From an uncultured Micrococcales bacterium (GTDB lineage: Bacteria; Actinomycetota; Actinomycetes; S36-B12; UBA10799): a stretch of DNA of 36,629 nucleotides. The position numbers and the translations under genes are program-made. Below, one piece after another: positions 14,271-22,166 of the stretch. The notes under the pieces are model-generated. The model was not told the origin of the DNA. It made no database searches and worked only from the letters and a program-made list of their open reading frames with translations. The stretch spans positions 1 through 36,629 of the forward strand of contig CALFYG010000086.1 in assembly GCA_937952095.1 (NCBI GenBank), read 5' to 3'. Numbering within the stretch: the stretch's first letter is position 1; every line of letters starts with the position of its first letter.

Positions 14271-16391
14271 ATGATGACGCTCGTTCAACCGCAGCACGAG
14301 GATCGTGGTGCCGCCATGATCATGGTGCTGGGGATGATGTCCATCATGACCGTTGTGGTGGCCGCGGCCCTCGCATACGCGACGGGTGTCGCTCCCCAGG
14401 TCAGCCGCGACGAGAACTGGCAGGCGGCCCTGGCGGCGGCCCAAGCCGGGGTCGACGACTACCTCGCCAAACTCAACCGCACCGATGCGTACGCCCTCAC
14501 GGTGGACTGCAGCAACGTGGCCCTCAAGGGCCCCAAGGCTGAGACGAACAGTTGCGGTTGGAACAGCGGCACGGAGCCGGGATGGGTGAACGTCCAAGCG
14601 GGCAAGCCCACGGCAGGCAAGTTCCACTACGACGTGAACACCGCGAACTTCTGGAAAGACGGCTCGGTCTGGGTTGAGTCGACCGGGAAGGTGCGTGGGG
14701 TTTCGCGCACCATTCAGGTGCGCGTCGCGCGCGGCGGGTCGACCGACTTCCTGTACTACACCGACTTCGAGGACGCCGATCCACAGAACCTGGTGGCCTA
14801 CCCGCCGGGAGGATCGAAGTCCCTGGCCACGGGCGGCGCCAAATACGACGCCTGCGGCAAGAGCGGGCCGACCTTGGCCACGTACTGGTGGCAAGGTGGC
14901 GGTCGTGTCACCAACAACTGGTGCCAGGAGATTCAGTTCGCGGGCAACGACGTCCTCGACGGGGATGTGCACTTCAACGATTCCCCATTGATGAGCAACT
15001 CCGGTGGCACGCGGCCGCGGTTCCTCAAGGGCTACGAGGTCGCGGACCCCAACTGCACCGAGGCCGCGGGTACCCCGGACGCGAGTGGGGTCGGGACCAA
15101 TGCCGGCGACGGCAAGTGCTGGCGCAGCACCTCGTCCGTGAACCCGTACGTGGGCACGGCAGGTGCGCGGCCGGCGCTGACTCTCTACCTGCCCGACAAC
15201 TCGGACAAGTTCGCCACCTACCCAGGGTGCAACTACTACGGAGACACGAGAATCCGCTTCAACAGCAACGGCACGATGACGGTGTGGAACACCACGAGTT
15301 CGGGCAAGAGCCTAAAGGGTCCGGGATCAGACGCGGGCCTGAACTGCGGTAACGCGTCCCAGTTCATACCCGCCACGGGCCAGAAGTACCCGGCCGCCGG
15401 GCAGACCGTGCCGGTCCCGGATGATCTGGTGATCTACGTGCAGGCATCCACCGCCGGCTCAGCTGCATGCGTCCCGGGCCAGATCGTCAACGGGACCACC
15501 TCCGGCAGCACGTCCACCGATCAGATCCCCAAGGGAACGGGCACCACGTTCCAGGAGGTGACCGATATCAGTTTCTACAACCCGAGTTCCTCAACCTTTA
15601 CCACGACGAAGAAGTGGAAAAAGATCAGCGGCACCTGGGTAGCGGACCCGTCGTTCACGCCTGCAGTCCAGACCGGCACGGTCGTCCCGTCCGGTGATGT
15701 GCACCCGACCACCTTTGACTGCGGGCTGGGCAACGTCTACATCGAGGGGGTGGTCAACGGACGCGTGACCATTGCGGCCCAGAACAACGTCATCGTGACC
15801 GGCGACCTCACGATCAACAGCACCACGACGGGCAACACGGCCATCGGCCCGGACATGGTGGGCTTGGTCGCGGCCAACTCGGTGGTCGTGTACCACCCGG
15901 TTTCGCGGTCGGTGAGTGGTACCAGTGAGACTCTGACCTCCACGGTTAAGAGTCCGAAGAGTCTGACCAAGACGTGTCCTACCAACAGCACGACGAACAT
16001 CTCGAGCCCCACCAGCGGTGGTTCCAACAACAACACGATCACGTGTACCTGGACGACGACGAAGACCTACGGCACGAGTTACAGCAACATCAGCCACGCC
16101 GGATTGACCGACGACGACGAGAACTTCTGGATCTACGCCTCCATCCAGACACTGCAGCGCAGCTTCTGGGTGCAGAACTACAACCAGGGCGCCGATCTCG
16201 GGACGTTGTCCGTGCGCGGATCCATCGCCCAGAAGTGGCGTGGAGCCGTGGGAACGTCCGGCGGCACAGGGTTCGCGAAGGACTACTCTTATGACACCCG
16301 TCTGCAGTTCGCCTCACCGCCCTACTTCCCGCAGTGGACCAACGCGGCGTGGGGTTCCAAGGTCACCGGCGAGCTGCCGGCGAGGTACTGA
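14271..16391 (+). CDS. Large PilX-like minor pilin or pilus-associated protein
   Basis: A 706-residue protein. The N-terminus EDRGAAMIMVLGMMSIMTVVVAAALAYA matches the PilX N-terminal type: a Gly before the hydrophobic helix, but no Glu at position 5. The following segment AALAAAQAGVDDYLAKLNR is typical of PilX-like proteins. The long C-terminal part is Gly/Ser/Thr/Asn-rich with scattered cysteines and repeated short polar patterns, as in secreted beta-rich proteins; near residues 500-545 it has VYIEGVVNGRVTIAAQNNVIVTGDLTI, a beta-helix-like stretch. Start ATG 14271 is preceded by GGAGGTGATC, an almost ideal anti-16S match. A cell-surface or tip role is inferred. It ends just before pilD. Confidence 0.7.
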   Translation: MMTLVQPQHEDRGAAMIMVLGMMSIMTVVVAAALAYATGVAPQVSRDENWQAALAAAQAGVDDYLAKLNRTDAYALTVDCSNVALKGPKAETNSCGWNSGTEPGWVNVQAGKPTAGKFHYDVNTANFWKDGSVWVESTGKVRGVSRTIQVRVARGGSTDFLYYTDFEDADPQNLVAYPPGGSKSLATGGAKYDACGKSGPTLATYWWQGGGRVTNNWCQEIQFAGNDVLDGDVHFNDSPLMSNSGGTRPRFLKGYEVADPNCTEAAGTPDASGVGTNAGDGKCWRSTSSVNPYVGTAGARPALTLYLPDNSDKFATYPGCNYYGDTRIRFNSNGTMTVWNTTSSGKSLKGPGSDAGLNCGNASQFIPATGQKYPAAGQTVPVPDDLVIYVQASTAGSAACVPGQIVNGTTSGSTSTDQIPKGTGTTFQEVTDISFYNPSSSTFTTTKKWKKISGTWVADPSFTPAVQTGTVVPSGDVHPTTFDCGLGNVYIEGVVNGRVTIAAQNNVIVTGDLTINSTTTGNTAIGPDMVGLVAANSVVVYHPVSRSVSGTSETLTSTVKSPKSLTKTCPTNSTTNISSPTSGGSNNNTITCTWTTTKTYGTSYSNISHAGLTDDDENFWIYASIQTLQRSFWVQNYNQGADLGTLSVRGSIAQKWRGAVGTSGGTGFAKDYSYDTRLQFASPPYFPQWTNAAWGSKVTGELPARY

Positions 16392-16435
16392 TCGCCAGTG
16401 TCCACAGGCTCCGGTAGCGAGGTCCCTCACGGCAC

Positions 16436-16441
16436 TAGGCT
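16436..16441 (+). promoter_or_regulatory. Putative -10 box (TAGGCT) of a leaderless pilD
   Basis: TAGGCT is followed by 6 nt and the first of three GTG codons at 16448. There is no ribosome-binding site, so a leaderless transcript is likely and pilD may be a separate transcription start within the pil locus. Confidence 0.5.
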
Positions 16442-16447
16442 TCACCC

Positions 16448-17215
16448 GTGGTGGTGATCGCCGGACTGCTCGGCCTGCTCATCGGGTCTTTCCTCAACGT
16501 GGTCGTGTGGCGACTGCCGCGCGGGGAGTCGTTGTCACATCCGGCGTCGCACTGTCCGGTCTGCGATCACCCCATACGCCCCTACGACAACGTTCCGGTC
16601 GTCTCGTGGCTTGTATTGCGCGGCCGTTGCCGTGACTGTGGCACACGGATCTCCGCTCGCTACCCGTTGGTGGAGCTTGCCACGGGGCTGCTTTTCGGCC
16701 TCACCGCCTGGTGGGTCGGCTGGTCCGTACTGCTTCCCTTCGCGCTGTGGTTCATGGCCGCGTGCATCGCGCTGTTCCTCATCGACCTCGAGGTCAAGCG
16801 GTTGCCCAACAGTCTCACCCTGTCGACATACCTCGTCGTACTGGGGGGATTCACCCTTACGGCGGCGATGGAGGACACCTGGTCGGCGTGGCTGCGGGCT
16901 GCGATCGGCGGACTCGCCCTGGCCCTCGTGTATGCACTGCTCGCGGCGTTCTTCCCCCGTGGCATGGGATGGGGCGACGCCAAACTCGCGTTGAGTCTGG
17001 GTTCTGTGATGGCCTGGGTGGGCTGGGGAACGCTCGTGGTGGGCGGTTTCGGCGCATTCGTCCTCGGTGCGGTGTGGGGTGTGGGTGCCATTGTGGTGGG
17101 CATGGCGGGCCGCAAGAGCGCATTGCCGTTCGGTCCGTTCATGATCGCGTCCGCGTTGCTGGCGGTCGTGTGGGGGCAGCGGATCGCGGATTGGTACACC
17201 GATTCGCTCATCTGA
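16448..17215 (+). CDS. pilD: Prepilin leader peptidase/N-methyltransferase PilD (A24 family)
   Basis: Membrane aspartic protease that cuts prepilin leaders after Gly and methylates the new N-terminus. The 255 residues show an N-terminal DiS_P_DiS region with two cysteine pairs, C36/C39 and C61/C64 (zinc site of the methylating form), then several membrane helices. The catalytic aspartates are D113 in LFLIDLEVKRLP and D177 in the GxGD motif GMGWGDAKL. All five prepilin-like proteins upstream are expected substrates; the PilX-like protein may also be processed. The start is taken as the first of three consecutive GTG codons, since it follows a -10-like box at leaderless distance. Confidence 0.95.
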   Translation: MVVIAGLLGLLIGSFLNVVVWRLPRGESLSHPASHCPVCDHPIRPYDNVPVVSWLVLRGRCRDCGTRISARYPLVELATGLLFGLTAWWVGWSVLLPFALWFMAACIALFLIDLEVKRLPNSLTLSTYLVVLGGFTLTAAMEDTWSAWLRAAIGGLALALVYALLAAFFPRGMGWGDAKLALSLGSVMAWVGWGTLVVGGFGAFVLGAVWGVGAIVVGMAGRKSALPFGPFMIASALLAVVWGQRIADWYTDSLI

Positions 17216-17281
17216 GTGAATTCCGGCTCAACAATCCGGCCGTTCCGGCCGATGCCACGGTGAGGCGTGATGGAGGTAGCC

Positions 17282-18325
17282 GTGGCCAGGATGACTGTAG
17301 GTCTGGAGGTGGGTTCCTCCGCCGTGCGCTTGGCGACCGTGGCGAGGGGCCGATCCGGCGCGACGCTGCAGCAATTCGGCCAGGTCGCTCTGACCCCCGG
17401 AGTCGTCGTGGACGGTGAGGTGGTCGACTCCGCAGCGCTGACGGACGCCATCCGCTATCTGATCAAAGGCACCAAGCCCGCGAGCAAGGACGTCCACCTG
17501 GGTGCCGTGAGCCAACGGATGGTCGCCCGGCAGGTCGATCTGCCGTGGGTGCCGCAGAAGGAGTTCGCGAAGGCTTTGCCGTTGCTGGCCGCCGATCTGC
17601 TCCCGATGCCGGTGGAGGACTGCGTACTCGACTTCCTGGCCTACGAGGAGGTGCTCGACGACGACGGGTCCCGGATGCTGCGTGGCCTGCTGGTGGCAGC
17701 CGGCGAGGACGGTGTGCTCACGATGGTCGACGCCATCGAGGCCGCGGGTCTGAGTGTCGTGTCCGTGACGTTGACTCCGCTGGCGACCCTCGGTGCGGTT
17801 GCCGACGCCCACGCACCCGGTGCTGAGGCCGTGATCGATGTTGGTGCCGCGATGACCAGCGTCACGATCCAGGAGCATGGGCAGCCTCACTTCGTGCGCA
17901 TCCTCAGTCGCGGCGGCCGGGATATCACCACCGCGCTCGCGGAGACACTGGCGATCAGCGAGGACGAGGCCGAGCGGTGGAAGCTTGCGGTTCCCTCGAT
18001 GTGGGCCGGCATGTCGGCCGCAGACCGCTCCGCCACCGAGAACGCCGTACGTGCGGCACTCACCGACCTGGTCACGGACATCCGGACCTCGATCGACTTC
18101 TACAAGACCAGCGAGAACCGCCGCATCGAACGTGCCTACGTGGTCGGCGGTGGCGGGGCCACGATCGGGCTCGTCCCCATCCTGGGGACCGTCCTGCGAG
18201 TCCCGGTCATGGCCGGCACGCCGCACGGCGTGCACCCGGGCAAGGGCCTGTCCGCCGAACAGAGCGCCCTGTCAGCGACCCCCGCGGCGGCTCCAGCCGT
18301 CAGCCTGGCGTTGGGGGCGGCATGA
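17282..18325 (+). CDS. pilM: Pilus assembly actin-like ATPase PilM
   Basis: A cytoplasmic actin/FtsA-fold protein that binds the PilN N-terminus and links the membrane assembly complex to the motor. The 347 residues carry the phosphate-1 motif GLEVGSSAVRLATV at the N-terminus, the second phosphate loop VIDVGAAMTSVTI and the adenosine motif YVVGGGGATIGLVP, in the expected order. The start is GTG 17282 with GGAGGT 5 nt upstream; ATG 17270 or ATG 17291 are alternatives. It is the first gene of pilM-pilN-pilO plus a fourth gene, all overlapping by ATGA. The upstream 66-nt gap to pilD shows no terminator, so read-through from pilD is possible. Confidence 0.93.
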   Translation: MARMTVGLEVGSSAVRLATVARGRSGATLQQFGQVALTPGVVVDGEVVDSAALTDAIRYLIKGTKPASKDVHLGAVSQRMVARQVDLPWVPQKEFAKALPLLAADLLPMPVEDCVLDFLAYEEVLDDDGSRMLRGLLVAAGEDGVLTMVDAIEAAGLSVVSVTLTPLATLGAVADAHAPGAEAVIDVGAAMTSVTIQEHGQPHFVRILSRGGRDITTALAETLAISEDEAERWKLAVPSMWAGMSAADRSATENAVRAALTDLVTDIRTSIDFYKTSENRRIERAYVVGGGGATIGLVPILGTVLRVPVMAGTPHGVHPGKGLSAEQSALSATPAAAPAVSLALGAA

Positions 18326-19074
18326 CCACCTCCTACAGCGCCACGCCGCCCACCGGTTCAGAGGAACCCCCCAGCGGCCCGGATCAACAACCGCTCGTAC
18401 AGGTGGCCGCCGGCGGACTCGATGCTCTGCTCGACCGCCGCGACTTCCCGACACCCGACCTGATTCCGCCCGCGATCCTGCTGCGTCGCCAGGTGCAACG
18501 GTCCAAGCGCATGGTGCTCTTCGCCCTCCTGGCAGTCGTGGCACTGCTGGCCGGATTGTTCGTCATCGGCCGTGTGCAACTCGCATCGGCCACTGCTGAG
18601 CTCGCCACGGCCCAGCAGCGCCTGCGTGACGCGGAGGCCGAGAAGGCCAAATACGCCGAGGTGCCCGCGGTCTATGCCGCAGTGGACGCCGCGCGCGCCG
18701 AGCTCGCACAGGCGATGGGCAACGAGGTACAGGTCGCGCGACTGGTGGCCAACCTCGCTGCGATCATGCCACCGAGCGTGTCGCTGACCCAGGTGTCGAT
18801 GATCATCGGGCCGGAGGACGAGGCTGACACGGTCGCAAAGGCCACCGATGAGGCGGTGGCCCCGCTGGTCGGCACCGTCACCTTCTCCGGTGAGGCCGCG
18901 ACCTTCAACGACGTCTCCTTGTGGATCGAGACCCTGCGCAACAACCCCGACTACCAGAACGTGATCCTCACCGACGTCTCTCGTGACGACACCAACGGTG
19001 TCTACCTGTTCACCAACACCGCTGAACTGACCGACCAGGCCCTCTCCGGCCGTTACGTGGAGGCCGACGAATGA
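18322..19074 (+). CDS. pilN: Pilus assembly protein PilN
   Basis: A bitopic inner-membrane protein that dimerises with PilO. The 250 residues comprise a long N-terminal cytoplasmic tail of about 65 residues that is Pro-rich and would bind PilM, one membrane helix (MVLFALLAVVALLAGLFVIG, about residues 65-85), a coiled-coil region (ATAELATAQQRLRDAEAEKAKYAEV) and a ferredoxin-like extracytoplasmic domain near the end (ATFNDVSLWIETLRNNPDYQNVILTDV). This is the classic PilN layout with a longer cytoplasmic tail than usual. It overlaps pilM and pilO by ATGA at both ends. Confidence 0.85.
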   Translation: MTTSYSATPPTGSEEPPSGPDQQPLVQVAAGGLDALLDRRDFPTPDLIPPAILLRRQVQRSKRMVLFALLAVVALLAGLFVIGRVQLASATAELATAQQRLRDAEAEKAKYAEVPAVYAAVDAARAELAQAMGNEVQVARLVANLAAIMPPSVSLTQVSMIIGPEDEADTVAKATDEAVAPLVGTVTFSGEAATFNDVSLWIETLRNNPDYQNVILTDVSRDDTNGVYLFTNTAELTDQALSGRYVEADE

Positions 19075-19778
19075 GGAACAACCCGCGCTTCTGGTTGATC
19101 GGTGGCATGCTCTTCGTGCTCATGGTCGGGTTCGCCGGCTGGATGCTGGTCGTCAACCCTGTCTACGGGGCCGTGTCCCAGACCCGCGAGGAGGTCGACG
19201 CCACGGATCGTAAGACGGAGTCGGTGATGGCGCAGACCCGTCAGCTGGCCGAGCAGATGGCGGACCTGGAGCGCCAGATCGAGGTTCTGGAACGCATCCG
19301 GGCCAAGATCCCCAAGGACGTCAACGTGCCGCGACTGATGCGCACCATCCAGGCGGAGGCTCGCGCCGAGAACGTCGAACTGGACTCACTGCAACCCGGA
19401 CAGATCACGCTGTTCAAGGTGGCTCCTGAGCCCACGACGTCGTCCACCGCGCCGGAGTCGACCGCGTCGGACCAGCCCTCGAAGGCTGCTCCCGCGCCGA
19501 CGCCGTCGAACCTCGGCCAGGGCGTCGCTCCGAAGAACACCGGGGTCGCCTACGTGCCGCTGACCCTGTCGGGACAGGGCAGCTACCAGTCCATCCAGAA
19601 CCTGATCGCCCGTTTGGAGCAGCAACAGCGCGCATTCCTGATCACCGTCATGGACGTCAACCGCCAGACCGATACCGGGGCGAAGGCGCCACTCGAGTTC
19701 ACAATGCAGGCCAGGGTCTTCGTCCTCAACGGTGATGCCGTGCAGTTGCCGGCGGAGCTGCAATCAGGAGGTGAATGA
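19071..19778 (+). CDS. pilO: Pilus assembly protein PilO
   Basis: Partner of PilN in the inner-membrane alignment complex. The 235 residues have a short cytoplasmic tail, one membrane helix (LIGGMLFVLMVGFAGWMLVV, about 8-28), a coiled coil (TREEVDATDRKTESVMAQTRQLAEQMADLERQ type, about 40-85) and a C-terminal ferredoxin-like domain that contains the characteristic pattern LTLSGQGSYQSIQNLIARLEQQQRAFLIT. A Ser/Thr/Pro/Ala-rich insert (about residues 122-150) interrupts the domain and is probably a flexible linker. It overlaps pilN by ATGA; the next gene begins at its stop. Confidence 0.88.
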   Translation: MRNNPRFWLIGGMLFVLMVGFAGWMLVVNPVYGAVSQTREEVDATDRKTESVMAQTRQLAEQMADLERQIEVLERIRAKIPKDVNVPRLMRTIQAEARAENVELDSLQPGQITLFKVAPEPTTSSTAPESTASDQPSKAAPAPTPSNLGQGVAPKNTGVAYVPLTLSGQGSYQSIQNLIARLEQQQRAFLITVMDVNRQTDTGAKAPLEFTMQARVFVLNGDAVQLPAELQSGGE

Positions 19779-19780
19779 GC

Positions 19781-20473
19781 ATGTCGGAGTACCTGCACGA
19801 GAACAGGCGAGCGGTCATCATGCTCGTGATAGCTCTGGCCGTCGCACTGCTGGGAGGCCTCTACCTGCTGATGTCCGGCGGCGGGGACGTCGTTGATTCC
19901 GGGGCCGTGCCGCAGGGCCAGCGGCCCAGTCCATCGCCCACACTGGAGTCCGAAGAACCCACCGATCCGCTGGTCGCGACAGTGGTAGGACGCGGCACGA
20001 ACGCCAACCCCTTCGGTCCATTGGCCGGCTCGGAGGACGACGTCTCGGATTCCGGGACGGAACCCACCTCCCCGACGAAGAAGACCTCGCCCAAGAAGAC
20101 GAGTTCCTACGGCACCACCAACACCGACCCATCGACCACCGTCGACAACGGGTCTTCGAAGAGCACCAAGCCTGTTGACGTCAGTGGCTCCGACTCCTCC
20201 GATGAGAAGCCGGAGGCTGATAAGAACGTTGTCCCCGAGCCCATCAACAACGGCAAGGACGCGGAAGATGCGGTCACGGTGGCCGTCGTCGAGGTGGCGG
20301 GCGACTACGTCATCGCCCGGGTGCAAGGCGACCGCAGCAAGTTCTACATCAACATCCCAGGTGACGAGGGCGTGGTGTACGTAGCTCCCCTGGGTGGCGA
20401 CTGTGCCTGGATGGGACGTACCGACACCGACGTCCGGGTCAGCATCTGCGAGGGCAAGAACGGGGAGTTGTAG
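19781..20473 (+). CDS. Membrane protein of unknown family at the PilP position
   Basis: A 230-residue protein not assignable to a named family by eye. A short cytoplasmic N-terminus (MSEYLHENRR) is followed by one membrane helix (AVIMLVIALAVALLGGLYLLM), then about 130 residues rich in Ser, Thr, Pro, Lys and Asp (an extended linker), then a compact C-terminal region of about 70 residues with two cysteines (GGDCAWMG and VSICEGKNGEL) likely to pair. This layout resembles PilP, a lipoprotein linking PilNO to the secretin, but there is no lipobox and no secretin, so it is at best a functional analogue. GGAGG at 19767-19771 favours ATG 19781; ATG 19775 in the overlap is the alternative. Confidence 0.75.
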   Translation: MSEYLHENRRAVIMLVIALAVALLGGLYLLMSGGGDVVDSGAVPQGQRPSPSPTLESEEPTDPLVATVVGRGTNANPFGPLAGSEDDVSDSGTEPTSPTKKTSPKKTSSYGTTNTDPSTTVDNGSSKSTKPVDVSGSDSSDEKPEADKNVVPEPINNGKDAEDAVTVAVVEVAGDYVIARVQGDRSKFYINIPGDEGVVYVAPLGGDCAWMGRTDTDVRVSICEGKNGEL

Positions 20474-20483
20474 GCCCTTCTGA

Positions 20484-20489
20484 CACGAT
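20484..20489 (+). promoter_or_regulatory. Possible -10 box (CACGAT) of aroC
   Basis: CACGAT is followed by 7 nt and the aroC ATG at 20497. It is a weaker match (C for T at the first base) than the other leaderless boxes here. Confidence 0.3.
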
Positions 20490-20496
20490 GGGGGAC

Positions 20497-21666
20497 ATGC
20501 TCAGATGGTTGACGGCCGGGGAGTCGCACGGCCCCGCACTCACTGCTGTGCTGGAGGGTATGCCGGCCGATGTGGCGGTCACCACCGAGGATGTGGCGGC
20601 TGCTCTGGCGCGTCGTCGTCTCGGTTACGGCCGGGGGGCCCGGCAGAAGTTCGAAGCCGATGAGGTGACACTGCTCGCCGGGATCCGGCACGGTCGGACC
20701 CAAGGCGGACCGATCGCGATCCAGGTGGGCAACTCCGAGTGGCCCAAGTGGGAGCAGGTCATGGCCGCCGACCCCGTCGACGAGGCCGTTCTGGCCAAGC
20801 AGGCACGCAACGCCCCATTGACCCGTCCGCGGCCGGGACACGCAGACCTCGTCGGGATGCAGAAGTATGCCTTCGAGGATGCCCGCCCGGTGCTGGAGCG
20901 CGCGAGCGCTCGGGAGACGGCGGCCCGGGTAGCGATCGGCGCCGTGGCCAAGGCGCTGCTTGAGCAGGCGGCCGGCGTACAGGTCTTCAGTCATGTGGTC
21001 CGCATCGGTTCGGTGGCGTCAGCCGGCCCGGTGCCGACCTCTGCCGATCTGTCCGACATCGATGCCGATCCGGTGCGATGCGCGGATCGGGCGGTGGGTG
21101 AGGCGATGGTGGCGGAGATCGACGCCGCGAAGGCGGATGCCGACACCCTCGGCGGGGTGGTCGAGGTGGTCGCCGAAGGGCTACCCCCGGGCCTCGGCAG
21201 TTACGTACATTCCGACCGCCGGCTCGACGCTCGGCTGGCTGCGGCGTTGATGGGGATCCAGGCCATCAAGGGCGTCGAGGTGGGCGACGGGTTCGACCTC
21301 GCGGCGATGCGCGGTTCGCAGGCCCAGGACGAGATCGTGCTCGTCGACGGTCACATGACCCGCGAGACCGGTCACAGTGGCGGCACGGAGGGCGGGATGT
21401 CCACCGGCCAACCTCTGCGGGTGCGCGCGGCCATGAAGCCCATCAGCACTGTGCCGCGGGCTCTGCGCACCGTGGATGTGGCCACCGGCGAACCGGCCAC
21501 CGCCATCAATCAGCGCTCGGACGCGTGTGCCGTTCCGGCGGCCGGCGTCATTGCGGAAGCGATGGTGGCGCTGGTACTGGCCGACGCGCTTCTGGAGAAG
21601 ACCGGCGGGGACAGCCTGGGCGAGGTGCGACGCAATCTTGTCGCTTACCTGGACACCCTGAGTTGA
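20497..21666 (+). CDS. aroC: Chorismate synthase
   Basis: Last step of the shikimate pathway: converts 5-enolpyruvylshikimate 3-phosphate to chorismate using reduced FMN. The 389-residue length is normal. Family signatures are visible: MLRWLTAGESHGPAL at the N-terminus, RRRLGYGRGARQKFEADEV, and the GHSGGTEGGMSTGQPLRVR region; NQRSDACAVPAAGVIAEAM lies near the end. ATG 20497 is the usual family start (M-L-R); an ATG three codons earlier is possible. The aroC gene opens the aroC-aroK-aroB-aroQ cluster, with aroK starting on its stop codon. The gap after the pil operon is only 23 nt. Confidence 0.97.
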   Translation: MLRWLTAGESHGPALTAVLEGMPADVAVTTEDVAAALARRRLGYGRGARQKFEADEVTLLAGIRHGRTQGGPIAIQVGNSEWPKWEQVMAADPVDEAVLAKQARNAPLTRPRPGHADLVGMQKYAFEDARPVLERASARETAARVAIGAVAKALLEQAAGVQVFSHVVRIGSVASAGPVPTSADLSDIDADPVRCADRAVGEAMVAEIDAAKADADTLGGVVEVVAEGLPPGLGSYVHSDRRLDARLAAALMGIQAIKGVEVGDGFDLAAMRGSQAQDEIVLVDGHMTRETGHSGGTEGGMSTGQPLRVRAAMKPISTVPRALRTVDVATGEPATAINQRSDACAVPAAGVIAEAMVALVLADALLEKTGGDSLGEVRRNLVAYLDTLS

Positions 21667-22166
21667 CCGCGCGGTTGGCGCTGATCGGCGCTCCCGGGTC
21701 GGGTAAGTCGACCATCGGGCGAAGTCTGGCGCAGGCATGGGGTTGTCGGTTCCTCGACACCGACGAGGAGTACCTCTCCAGGTTCGGGCACCCCGTTGGA
21801 GAGGCTGTCATCGACGACGAGGCGATATTCCGCACCCGGGAGGCCGAAGTCGTGCGCGACTGCCTCCACACGACCGGGGCGGTTGTCGCGGTCGGCGGCG
21901 GCGCAGTCCGCGCCGAAGCGGTGGTCGAGGCCTTGGACGCCGTACCCAACGTGTGGCTCGAGGTGGGGCTGGTCGATGCCGCGCGGCGTACCGGGCTGTC
22001 AGGTGCCCGCCCTGTCGCGCTGGGCAATGTTCGTGGGCAACTGCACGACATGCTGAAACAGTGGGCTCAGGTCTACGGCGGACTGGCCGACCTGCAGGTC
22101 ACCACGGACGGCCGGGACCCCGTGGACATCATCGAGGAGATCATGGAATGGGAGGCGGCACTGTGA
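21663..22166 (+). CDS. aroK: Shikimate kinase
   Basis: Phosphorylates shikimate at the 3-hydroxyl with ATP. The 167 residues match the family length. Motifs: Walker A GAPGSGKST near residues 9-17, the shikimate-binding LDTDEEYL, FRTREAEVVRD, the GGG triplet (VAVGGGAVRAEA) and the lid arginine region LSGARPVAL. The start is a TTG that overlaps the aroC stop by TTGA; no ATG or GTG lies in the right place, and translational coupling to aroC would explain its use. Its stop overlaps the aroB GTG by GTGA. Confidence 0.93.
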   Translation: MTARLALIGAPGSGKSTIGRSLAQAWGCRFLDTDEEYLSRFGHPVGEAVIDDEAIFRTREAEVVRDCLHTTGAVVAVGGGAVRAEAVVEALDAVPNVWLEVGLVDAARRTGLSGARPVALGNVRGQLHDMLKQWAQVYGGLADLQVTTDGRDPVDIIEEIMEWEAAL

